From NCBI GenBank assembly GCA_030740295.1, contig JASLXP010000261.1, forward strand, positions 1-5,876: a DNA stretch of 5,876 nucleotides. The letters are read 5' to 3'. Shown in pieces: positions 1 to 5,712 of this stretch (within the stretch, counting starts at the first letter, position 1; each line of letters opens with the position of its first letter). The position numbers and the translations under genes are program-made. Source of the stretch: Planctomycetota bacterium. Lineage in GTDB: Bacteria > Planctomycetota > PUPC01 > JACPCR01. The notes under the pieces were generated by a model, which saw nothing but the letters and a program-made list of their open reading frames with translations, was not told where the DNA came from and searched no databases.

Positions 1-601
1 CAAGCCGGTCGTCTCTTGTCCTCGCATACTTAATCTTGGTCATCTCTAGCGAATTGTGCCTTGCGAGGCTCTGGACATCCTTATCACTTCCTCCGCATTC
101 GTATGCAAAGGTGATGTAGGTGTTTCGGCAGGCATGAAAATCAATCTTGCCCCGGGTGTCGACTTCTTGATGCCCGCCCTCTTGAAGTCCTTTTCCATAA
201 TCACGGCGGGCTTCTGAGGCACGTAGAGCAGCGGGCGCTCAGTCACCTCTCTCTTGCAGTTCTTTCGGCGGTAATGCTTGCGATATAAACTCAGTGCCTC
301 GCCAGAGGCAGCGAAGGCGGTGAGCCTCCTCACCAAATGCGCGGGGAGAGGTCGGAAGCCGCTCTTGCGATTCTTCGTCCAGGCAGAATCAAGGTGGAGG
401 CCGCATCGATCCAGATCCAGATGGTCGACAGTAAGCCGCATCAATTCGCCCGCGGCGCAGCCCACTGCAGAAGGCGATCTCATAGACCAGCCGCCTTGGC
501 TCCGGGGCAACAGCCAGGAGCTTCTTGACTTCGTCTCGCGTTGCCGCTCGTCGGATAGTCCGGGGTGTCGTGTCGAAGGGAACAAGGGCCTTCAGCGGAG
601 C
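1..601 (-). pseudogene. Tyrosine recombinase (integrase) catalytic core, frameshifted and truncated relic
   Basis: Relic of a site-specific tyrosine recombinase, read in three successive minus-strand frames. From about 601 to 459 it reads PLKALVPFDTTP, then EVKKLLAVAP, then YEIAFCSGLR. A one-base surplus in the GC-rich run at 451-459 shifts it to the frame AGELMRLTVDHLDLD ... TKNRKSGFRPLP ... RPLLYVPQKP. A second shift (one base lost near 149-156) leads to the frame GKIDFHACRNTYI, then DVQSLARHNSLEMTKIKYAR, which runs off the left edge. After mental repair the catalytic set is visible: Arg of GLRAGEL, Lys of TKNRK, HxxR in HACR, His of LARH and a candidate nucleophile Tyr in IKYAR. The N-terminal core-binding (SAM-like) domain is missing: similarity stops around 601, where a glycosyltransferase gene starts on the other strand. 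Family and decay are clear from the sequence. Each shift could in principle be a sequencing error, but the missing N-terminus could not. Confidence 0.88.
597..600 (+). promoter_or_regulatory. Ribosome binding site deciding the glycosyltransferase start
   Basis: GGAG lies five bases before ATG 606. It supports 606 over the longer in-frame start at 525. The motif sits in the last bases of the integrase relic, so this initiation signal appears to have been captured at the junction. Confidence 0.5.
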
Positions 602-605
602 GCGA

Positions 606-1517
606 ATGTCAATGGAAACATTGATTTCAATCGTCACACCAACGTTCAACAGAAGTGCTTATCTCGGTGAGACGATCCAGAGCGTATTGGATCAAGATTA
701 CCAGAACTTTGAACATATAGTTGTTGATGATGGATCAACAGACAACACGCACGAAGTCGTGGAAGAATTCTCCGATACGCGACTCCGGTTCGTTCCCAAG
801 AAACATTCCGGCGTATCATCCACAAGAAATCGGGGTATAGAGGAGGCGGAGGGAGATTTCATTTTGTGGCTGGATTCTGATGACGTGTTACTCCCGGATG
901 CTCTCTCGAACCATGTATCTGTAATCAATGAATTTCCCAAGGCCGATGTCTTCTATGGGCATCTGATTTATTGTGATGCCAGCCTAAACAAATTACATAT
1001 TGCCAAGTTACCGGAATGGTATGGGAAGACGCCTGCGCTACTCGAATTACTGCCGACAACCTGTCCAATTTCGAATCCTGCAACGATGGTGCGAGCCGTC
1101 TGCTACGAATGGTTCGGGGACTATGACGAGTCATTCCTCAGGGCGGAGGATTATGAGATGTGGGCCAGGCTCGCAAAGTTCACGAACTTCAAGCTAGTGG
1201 ATAATCTTCTGGCTAAGTATCGAGTTCATGAATCGAGCTTGAGTAACACAAATGATGAAGAGATTGATACTAGTTTTGAGGCCCGAGTCGTTCAGAATCT
1301 AGTAGAACGGCACTCGCTTGAAGAACTGTTTCCTTCGCTGAAATGGGGGTCGGAGCCGAGCAAAAAACTGGAGGCCAACGCATACTTTGCCCTAGGCGAG
1401 ATATTAGAACGATATTCGGATTTGCCGATGGCATTGCACTATGCGCAAAGAAGTCATTCCCTCTTTCCAAATGATGAGAATTCAAATCTCCTGAACAGAA
1501 TACAGAACGCGTCATAG
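606..1517 (+). CDS. Family 2 glycosyltransferase (GT-A fold)
   Basis: Predicted inverting glycosyltransferase that moves a sugar from a nucleotide-sugar donor to a growing glycan, probably at the cytoplasmic face of the membrane; donor and acceptor cannot be read from sequence. The protein is 303 residues from ATG 606. The GT2 core starts at once with ISIVTPTFNR (residues 7-16), followed by VVDDGSTDNT (39-48), WLDSDD (88-93, metal and nucleotide binding) and RAEDYEMWARL (179-189, catalytic-base region). Residues about 250-295 form an Ala- and Leu-containing helical tail that may be one TPR-like hairpin. There is no transmembrane segment. An upstream in-frame ATG at 525 would add 27 Arg- and Ser-rich residues lying on the antisense strand of the integrase relic. 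I prefer 606 (or 612) because GGAG at 597-600 is well placed and the domain begins there. It precedes the sulfotransferase-like gene by 84 bp on the same strand and looks more A/T-rich than the flanks. Confidence 0.9.
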   Translation: MSMETLISIVTPTFNRSAYLGETIQSVLDQDYQNFEHIVVDDGSTDNTHEVVEEFSDTRLRFVPKKHSGVSSTRNRGIEEAEGDFILWLDSDDVLLPDALSNHVSVINEFPKADVFYGHLIYCDASLNKLHIAKLPEWYGKTPALLELLPTTCPISNPATMVRAVCYEWFGDYDESFLRAEDYEMWARLAKFTNFKLVDNLLAKYRVHESSLSNTNDEEIDTSFEARVVQNLVERHSLEELFPSLKWGSEPSKKLEANAYFALGEILERYSDLPMALHYAQRSHSLFPNDENSNLLNRIQNAS

Positions 1518-1601
1518 CACTACTCTTCAAGGCGTTGGAGGAGACCCTAAAAAGTAAAATAGGATGTCTTCGGGTTACGACTTCTCGCAAGGAATAGATA
1601 T
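1518..1601. other. 84-bp spacer between glycosyltransferase and sulfotransferase-like genes
   Basis: No hairpin followed by a T run is visible, so the two genes may be co-transcribed. AAGGA at 1589-1593 is a good ribosome binding site for ATG 1602. The A-rich stretch TAAAAT at 1555-1560 resembles a -10 box, but no convincing -35 lies 16-18 bases upstream. Confidence 0.45.
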
Positions 1602-2594
1602 ATGGCAGACAGATATGGGGGGCTAGAGCAGCTCTTGGAAAACCGACAATTCAACTCTGTTCGTGAGTCATGCTTTCAAGGCTTCAAGGAAGACTGTTAT
1701 GACACAGAGAATACCCTGTACCTGGCTCGCAGCCTGATTGGTGAGCTGGATACATATGCAAAAGGTAGAGAGACTGCTGAAGTCTTGAACTATATTTTGA
1801 CAGTTATCCTGCAGTTTGGTGCAGTTCCTGAAGAGGCCTTCAATTGTTTCTTTCCTTTGTTTGAAGAGCATTTGAATCGGACACGGCGTGAGTTGCCCGA
1901 CAAAGGTCAGGTGGTGCTAGTGATAGGGACTGGACGAAACGGCTCCACATCGATCGCTACAGCCCTCAAGCGATTGCCCGCCAGCTTTGTTACACACGAG
2001 AGAGCACCAATAGTATTCTGGAATCAAGATGAGCCCCAGCTTAATTTTCAAATAGAGTTTTTTGAGCTGGCGAGGAAGTACTTCGAGTTCGTTATCGACG
2101 TTTCTCATTGGTGGCTCCCACATTTAGACTATATGCGGGATCACATAGATGGACTAAAGGTAGTAAATCTCCACAGGCCCATAGGCAAGACCCTAGATTC
2201 CTTTGAAAGGATTAAAGAGGCGAGTCCAGGATTACTTAATCACTGGACAAACCACCACGGGAGCTGTTGGGATAAGAATCTCTGGGATAAGTGCTATCCA
2301 AATGTGATTGATTTTAGCGACCTTGGAAATGTTAATGACCCACTGCATATGCGTGTCACCAGGCTGTTCTGCACATCAAAATATATATCAGACTACCATG
2401 CGGCTGCGTTAAATGAGATTGAAGAGCATCGTGGATTGAGCTTTGACATAGAGTCGTTGTTTTCCGAGGAATCAAAGCTTCGTATGTTTGCTTTCCTTGA
2501 CCGTGAATTTGACTGGGTCAGCACCCATTTGAATGAAGGAGATATGAAACACTCCCAAGGCGCGGATGTATTTTCAATCGGGCACGTCCCGTGA
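1602..2594 (+). CDS. Sulfotransferase-family protein with an extra N-terminal domain
   Basis: 330-residue protein with a P-loop sulfotransferase-like domain from about residue 103. The 5'-phosphosulfate-binding loop reads VVLVIGTGRNGSTSIATAL (104-122). KVVNLHRPIGKTLDSF (186-201) fits the 3'-phosphate site, with Arg192 and Ser200 spaced eight apart as in the classical R...S motif. FDIESLF (281-287) resembles the late acidic block of the family. Such enzymes transfer sulfate from PAPS to sugar hydroxyls or other acceptors; the acceptor here is unknown. Residues 1-100 are an all-helical, Glu- and Leu-rich region that I do not recognise. ATG 1602 is supported by AAGGA eight bases upstream. No signal peptide or membrane segment is seen. 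The preceding glycosyltransferase suggests that the pair builds and decorates a surface polysaccharide or glycoprotein glycan; that is inference. Conserved P-loop kinases are an alternative, but the GTGRNGST form favours sulfotransferases. Confidence 0.78.
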   Translation: MADRYGGLEQLLENRQFNSVRESCFQGFKEDCYDTENTLYLARSLIGELDTYAKGRETAEVLNYILTVILQFGAVPEEAFNCFFPLFEEHLNRTRRELPDKGQVVLVIGTGRNGSTSIATALKRLPASFVTHERAPIVFWNQDEPQLNFQIEFFELARKYFEFVIDVSHWWLPHLDYMRDHIDGLKVVNLHRPIGKTLDSFERIKEASPGLLNHWTNHHGSCWDKNLWDKCYPNVIDFSDLGNVNDPLHMRVTRLFCTSKYISDYHAAALNEIEEHRGLSFDIESLFSEESKLRMFAFLDREFDWVSTHLNEGDMKHSQGADVFSIGHVP

Positions 2595-2741
2595 GGCCTT
2601 TGAACCCATCGTAAATCTCGTCAGGTAGCCCCGCCGAGTGCCTGCAGGTCGTCAGTGGGGCGATCGTGCGAGCCTACTGTCTGGACTTCTGATTCCGCCC
2701 CGGTGCGCTACCCCCGGGGTCGGATTGGCTGCTCTGGCGAT
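2595..2741. other. Gene-free GC-rich stretch with two imperfect hairpins
   Basis: No coding signal is seen on either strand between the sulfotransferase-like gene and the integrase tail. Two inverted repeats are visible. The first pairs GCCCCGC (2628-2634) with GTGGGGC (2655-2661) around a loop containing the palindrome CCTGCAGG. The second pairs TCCGCCCCGG (2694-2703) with CCGGGG-T-CGGA (2714-2724), with one bulged base and a 10-base loop. Neither is followed by a T tract, so they are not convincing intrinsic terminators, although either could stop or stabilise the upstream transcript. The stretch may be island debris. Confidence 0.4.
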
Positions 2742-3053
2742 TCAACATTCGTCACCTCGGGCCGCGCGCACCATCGCCACGATTCCCTGCTTTAACGAGT
2801 CGTCCAGGTGAGCCCAATTCTCTATTACCAGAGTAAGGTCTGGATCGACTGATTCCTCGGCATCATTCTGCACGCGCTGCCAATTCGCGGGCAATTTGCG
2901 GCCCCAATGGTGTCCCGCACTCGACATTTCAGCGCTGGGCTCTGTCCCGCACTCGGCATTTGAGGGATCGCTTGGATCAACTTTAGAGGCCGAATTAAGC
3001 AGTTTTAGACCGGGTTTTGCAGGTTTCTGTCCGCAATCAGACAGGTGGGTAGG
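2742..3053 (-). pseudogene. C-terminal tail of an integrase-like gene, remnant beside the tRNA
   Basis: An open minus-strand frame ends at TGA (2742-2744) and stays open upstream through the tRNA-Ala 3' half until a TAG at 3120-3122. It begins downstream of the tRNA as LSDCGQKPAKPGLKLLNSA and ends with DPDLTLVIENWAHLDDSLK, then QGIVAMVRAARGDEC. I recognise the pattern of a linker with CGQKPAKPG followed by an acidic, Trp-containing helix and GIVAMVRAA as the C-terminal tail of tyrosine recombinases in Planctomycetota-like genomes. That is recall of a family pattern and not a search result. The catalytic domain that should precede it is absent, because the tRNA gene stands there. The first ATG in frame (2927) would give only a 61-residue peptide, without visible ribosome binding site. 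A small independent gene is the alternative reading. Confidence 0.6.
2911..2961. repeat. 19-bp direct repeat, two copies 32 bp apart
   Basis: TGTCCCGCACTCGACATTT at 2911-2929 recurs as TGTCCCGCACTCGGCATTT at 2943-2961 with one mismatch. The period of 32 is not a multiple of three, so in the integrase-tail frame the two copies encode different residues. The repeat is therefore not a protein repeat. It could be a protein-binding iteron, an arm-type integrase site or simple duplication. Confidence 0.7.
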
Positions 3054-3129
3054 TGGTGGAGGATAGGGGATTCGAACCCCTGACCTTTTGGCTGCCAGCC
3101 AAACGCTCTCCCAGCTGAGCTAATCCCCC
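3054..3129 (-). tRNA. tRNA-Ala (anticodon GGC), CCA encoded
   Basis: Complete cloverleaf on the minus strand. The acceptor stem is GGGGGAT against ATCCTCC, with the G3:U70 wobble that is the alanine identity element. The D-arm region reads TTAGCTCAGCTGGGAGAGC. The anticodon stem TTTGG/CCAAA encloses loop CTGGCAG, with anticodon GGC at 3094-3096. The T-arm contains GGTTCGAATCC. Discriminator A is at 3057 and CCA is encoded at 3054-3056. The mature body is 73 bases plus CCA. Its 3' end borders the integrase-tail relic, which makes it the likely attachment site of the island to its left. Confidence 0.96.
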
Positions 3130-3148
3130 TCTGGTGATAAGGCGGCGG

Positions 3149-3176
3149 AGTATAGCAATCGGGTGATCCGTTTCAA
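3149..3176 (-). promoter_or_regulatory. Sigma70-type promoter of tRNA-Ala
   Basis: Reading the minus strand, TTGAAA (3176-3171) is followed after 16 bases by TATACT (3154-3149). The -10 box ends 19 bases before the tRNA 5' end, a usual distance for initiation a few bases upstream of the mature tRNA. Both hexamers match the consensus at five of six positions. Confidence 0.72.
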
Positions 3177-3213
3177 TCTTGTTCGCTGAAGGACGCGGGA
3201 CGAGTTGGCCCGG

Positions 3214-3648
3214 TTAGTCCGAGGGTGCGCAGCGAGAGCAATAGCCAGATATCTGGAAGGAGCGTTTGAGAGGCCTGAATTTGAATTGAGATGCGACTTC
3301 ATCCTGAATGCGGTTCAGGTCCGGAGCGGTGAATTCGATGATGCGGTGGCAGATGATACAGAACATATGCTCGTGGTTCTTGTGGCCGTAGATGTGCTCG
3401 TAGCGCGCGTGGCGGCCGTCGAACGTATGTCTGATGAGAAGGCCGCTTTCCACGAGAAGATCGAGGGTGCGGTAGATGGTGGCCTTGGATACCCGCTGGC
3501 CTGAGCTGCGTGCATCCATGAGAAGATCTTCGGCATCGAAGTGCTCGTGGGTGCCGAAGACGAGTCGCAATATTGCCTCACGTTCGGGGGTGACTTTGAG
3601 CAGCTTTTCTTTCAGGAACTGCCTGAAGATTTCCAGCTCTGTGGCCAT
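3214..3648 (-). CDS. Fur-family metal-dependent transcriptional regulator
   Basis: 144-residue cytoplasmic DNA-binding repressor of the Fur/PerR/Zur family, a usual full length. Residues 1-85 form the winged helix: KVTPEREAILRLVF (18-31), HEHFDAEDLL (34-43), recognition helix VSKATIYRTLDLL (53-65) and wing SGLLIRH (68-74). The dimerisation and metal domain carries YEHIYGHKNHEHMFCIIC (83-100) and a second Cys pair CSRC (137-140). Together the four Cys give the structural zinc site. His36, Glu84, His92, His94 and Glu105 are candidates for the regulatory metal site. Glu105 (in HRIIEF) occupies the place where PerR has the oxidisable Asp, so the protein looks Fur-like and not like a peroxide sensor; the metal sensed cannot be settled by eye. 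It is divergent from bioF over 100 bp and lies upstream of tRNA-Ala on the same strand. No good ribosome binding site precedes ATG 3648. Confidence 0.93.
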   Translation of the reverse strand: MATELEIFRQFLKEKLLKVTPEREAILRLVFGTHEHFDAEDLLMDARSSGQRVSKATIYRTLDLLVESGLLIRHTFDGRHARYEHIYGHKNHEHMFCIICHRIIEFTAPDLNRIQDEVASQFKFRPLKRSFQISGYCSRCAPSD

Positions 3649-3748
3649 CTGGTCTGCAATCTCTAAAGTTCGAAAAATTCCTTCGCGACGTTAGCAAACT
3701 TGGCGACCTCGTTCAATCGTCGCGGCTGTTTCAGCGAACAAAAGCCTC
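3649..3748. promoter_or_regulatory. Divergent intergenic region between the Fur-family gene and bioF
   Basis: On the minus strand TTGAAC (3716-3711), a 17-base spacer and TAACGT (3693-3688) form a moderate promoter candidate for the regulator. A 7-bp inverted repeat, CGCGACG (3684-3690) and CGTCGCG (3718-3724), brackets exactly this candidate. No classical Fur or PerR box is seen, and no convincing plus-strand promoter or ribosome binding site for bioF. Confidence 0.4.
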
Positions 3749-5143
3749 ATGTCTCTGGAGTTCATTGCTGACGAACTTGCGCACCTTAAGCAGTCAGACC
3801 TCTTCCGTGAGTTTCGAACGATTGAGGGCGGGCAGTCTGACGTTCTTCAGACGAGCCATGGTGAGGTATTGAATCTCTGCTCCAACAACTATCTTGGTCT
3901 TGCGGAACGGACGGAGCTGGCAGATGCGGCCGCGGCTGCCCTTCGCGATTTTGGCAGCGGCGCGGGGGCATCTCGGCTGGTGAGTGGCCACATGAGTGTG
4001 CATGGGGAACTGGAGCGGAGAATCGCTGAATTTGAAGGGACGGAATCAGCTCTGGTTTTCCCGACTGGATATATGGCCAATCTGGGGGCGGTCACTTCTC
4101 TGATGGGCAAGGAAGATGTTGTGTTTGGTGATCGGCTGAACCACGCGAGCCTCATTGACGGATGTCGATTATCCGGGGCGACGTTTCGTGCGTTTCGGCA
4201 TCGTGACCTGGGCAGGCTTGAAGACGCTTTGAAGCGGGCAGCCAGTTTTCGCAGAAGGATGATTGCGACGGATGGCCTGTTCAGCATGGACGGGGATGTC
4301 GCTGACGTGAAAGGCCTGGTTGAATTGGCCGATCGATACGATGCCATCACGCTGGTCGATGAAGCGCATGCCACGGGCGTGATTGGCGCATCAGGCAGAG
4401 GTGTCTGTGAAGCTCTTGATGTCGAGGACAGGGTCGATGTGCGTGTGGGCACTCTGAGCAAGGCTGTGGGCTGCCTGGGAGGCTTTGTTGCCGGCAGCAG
4501 GGATCTGATCGACCTGCTTCGAAATCGTGCGCGAACTTTCATTTTTACGACTGGGCTGCCGCCCGCGATCTGTGCTTCGGCCATTGCGGCGCTCGACATT
4601 ATTCAGAGGGAGCCGGAGCTGAGAGCCAGGCTCTGTGAGAACGTTGTTTTCTTTCGAGAGCGTCTGACTGAGGCGTTTGCGGAAAGAAGCGGGCAAGCGA
4701 ATCTGGGAGCAACCGAATCAGACCCTGAGGGTATGACTCCCCCCCACAGAGCAAAGATGCCGGAGTGCCCGCTGGATGTGCGGGCGTTTCGCCGGAATAG
4801 CGACCTCCCGCCGTTGCCGGAAGCGAGCAGTACGCCGGAGACCCCAGGTTGCGTCCGTCAGACCGCCTCCGGGGAGAGCGCGATTGTCACTCCGATCATC
4901 CCAATCATCATCGGGGAGGCGGAGGAGGCGTTACGGGTGGCCGGCGAGTTGTTGGAAGCCGGGATTCTGATTCCTGCGATCAGACCGCCGACAGTTCCGA
5001 ATGGCACGAGTCGTCTGCGCGCCAGTGTGATGGCCACGCATACAGAGGAACAGTTGACAGATGCTGCGAGAGCTGTGGGAAATGTGTGCGGATTCCAGAG
5101 AGACCACGGGCGATTTCCTCAGAGCCGAAGCACCCGCTCATAG
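3749..5143 (+). CDS. bioF: 8-amino-7-oxononanoate synthase (BioF) with a large internal insertion
   Basis: PLP-dependent alpha-oxoamine synthase that condenses pimeloyl thioester with L-alanine to 8-amino-7-oxononanoate, the first ring-forming step of biotin synthesis, in the cytoplasm. Motifs in order: LNLCSNNYLGLA (41-52), GSGAGASRLVSG (69-80), LVFPTGYMANLG (102-113), NHASLIDG (131-138), TDGLFSMDGD (174-183), VDEAHATGVIG (203-213) and TLSKAVGCLGG (235-245), with Lys238 as the PLP Schiff-base lysine. IRPPTVPNGTSRLR (411-424) followed by MATHTEEQL (428-436) favours BioF over 2-amino-3-ketobutyrate CoA ligase. The protein is 464 residues against about 385-395 for the family. The excess is a Pro-, Glu- and Arg-rich insertion at about 315-375, between FFRERLTEAF and IVTPIIPIIIG, plus a short polar C-terminus. 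No other biotin gene is in the window. Its stop lies inside the convergent SGNH hydrolase end. Confidence 0.92.
   Translation: MSLEFIADELAHLKQSDLFREFRTIEGGQSDVLQTSHGEVLNLCSNNYLGLAERTELADAAAAALRDFGSGAGASRLVSGHMSVHGELERRIAEFEGTESALVFPTGYMANLGAVTSLMGKEDVVFGDRLNHASLIDGCRLSGATFRAFRHRDLGRLEDALKRAASFRRRMIATDGLFSMDGDVADVKGLVELADRYDAITLVDEAHATGVIGASGRGVCEALDVEDRVDVRVGTLSKAVGCLGGFVAGSRDLIDLLRNRARTFIFTTGLPPAICASAIAALDIIQREPELRARLCENVVFFRERLTEAFAERSGQANLGATESDPEGMTPPHRAKMPECPLDVRAFRRNSDLPPLPEASSTPETPGCVRQTASGESAIVTPIIPIIIGEAEEALRVAGELLEAGILIPAIRPPTVPNGTSRLRASVMATHTEEQLTDAARAVGNVCGFQRDHGRFPQSRSTRS
4691..4873 (+). other. In-frame insertion inside bioF, about 60 codons
   Basis: This segment has no counterpart in ordinary BioF proteins, where the helix ending in FFRERL is followed within a few residues by the strand corresponding to IVTPIIPIIIG. 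It encodes a low-complexity stretch rich in Pro, Glu, Ser and Arg. Its DNA holds four copies of GCCGGA (4759, 4791, 4816, 4834) and a perfect 6-bp hairpin, GCCCGC (4767-4772) with GCGGGC (4780-4785), around a 7-base loop. The frame is preserved. Exact ends are approximate because they rest on recalled family structure. Confidence 0.6.
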
Positions 5144-5704
5144 CCCTGTAATCACTTCAGCGACTGCATCGGACAGAACATCATTCCCAAACTCAGTCAT
5201 GTGGCAGCCGTCTTGAGTGAGGCATTTTGAAAAGTCGTTACGGAGGATGACATCGTGAAGATCATTCACGGCCATACCCGCGGCGTTGACGATCTCCAGG
5301 GCGGCGGCATTGAACACATCAATCTCAGCCTCGGTCCTGGATTTCCAGTCCGACATAGGGACTCCCTCCTCTGCCGTAAAGAGCGGGGTGATGGTCGCCC
5401 AGATCATTTGAACATTCTCCATCGCCATTACTTTTCCAATGAACCGTTTCAGACAGAGGCGATATTGGTCCAGCAGGATCTGATGTTCGCCATCGGCCTG
5501 GACAACTGCGTCGTGGATGCCGAAATTGACGTGCACGACATCTGGCTCCTGGTCCGCCACCCAGCCCTGGAAATGGTCAAGAGCCCAGAGGCTGTGGCGG
5601 CAGTTCTGGCCAGGCCCCCAGACATCAGCTTTGCCCTCCAGCTTCCGGGTAACGAATGGCTGATACCCCATACGTATAGAATCACCTATGAGAACGACTT
5701 TCAT
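5138..5704 (-). CDS. SGNH/GDSL-family hydrolase
   Basis: 188-residue predicted esterase or acetylhydrolase of the SGNH fold. Block I is VVLIGDSIRMGY (3-14) with nucleophile Ser9. WGPGQNCRHS (29-38) supplies block II. Block III is NFGIHD (60-65), with His64 where classical members have Asn. Block V is DGCH (165-168), giving the Asp and His of the catalytic triad. The start at 5704 is chosen because AAGGAG lies eight bases upstream (5713-5718) and the first strand begins immediately. The longer in-frame ATG at 5788 adds 28 residues without family similarity. There is no signal peptide, so it is probably cytoplasmic. The substrate is unknown; relatives remove acetyl groups from sugars or cleave lipids. 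It converges on bioF with a 6-bp overlap. Confidence 0.88.
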   Translation of the reverse strand: MKVVLIGDSIRMGYQPFVTRKLEGKADVWGPGQNCRHSLWALDHFQGWVADQEPDVVHVNFGIHDAVVQADGEHQILLDQYRLCLKRFIGKVMAMENVQMIWATITPLFTAEEGVPMSDWKSRTEAEIDVFNAAALEIVNAAGMAVNDLHDVILRNDFSKCLTQDGCHMTEFGNDVLSDAVAEVITGL

Positions 5705-5712
5705 GATGCTTT

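Noticed and set aside
525..559. Promoter candidate for the glycosyltransferase (TTGACT at 525-530, GATAGT near 554-559)
   Set aside because: The spacer is 23 bases, too long for a sigma70 promoter, and no better -10 box is in range.
525..605. N-terminal extension of the glycosyltransferase from ATG 525
   Set aside because: The added residues are antisense to the integrase relic, do not belong to the GT2 domain, and a Shine-Dalgarno motif stands before ATG 606.
1555..1560. TAAAAT as -10 box of a separate promoter for the sulfotransferase-like gene
   Set aside because: No acceptable -35 hexamer lies 16-18 bases upstream; read-through from the glycosyltransferase is equally likely.
2911..2961. 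CRISPR repeat pair
   Set aside because: There are only two copies, the gap between them is 13 bases, there are no cas genes and the copies lie in a coding relic.
3889..4599. Minus-strand open frame of 236 codons inside bioF
   Set aside because: Its composition is Ser-, Arg- and Ala-rich as expected for antisense of a GC-rich gene, and bioF has all the family motifs.
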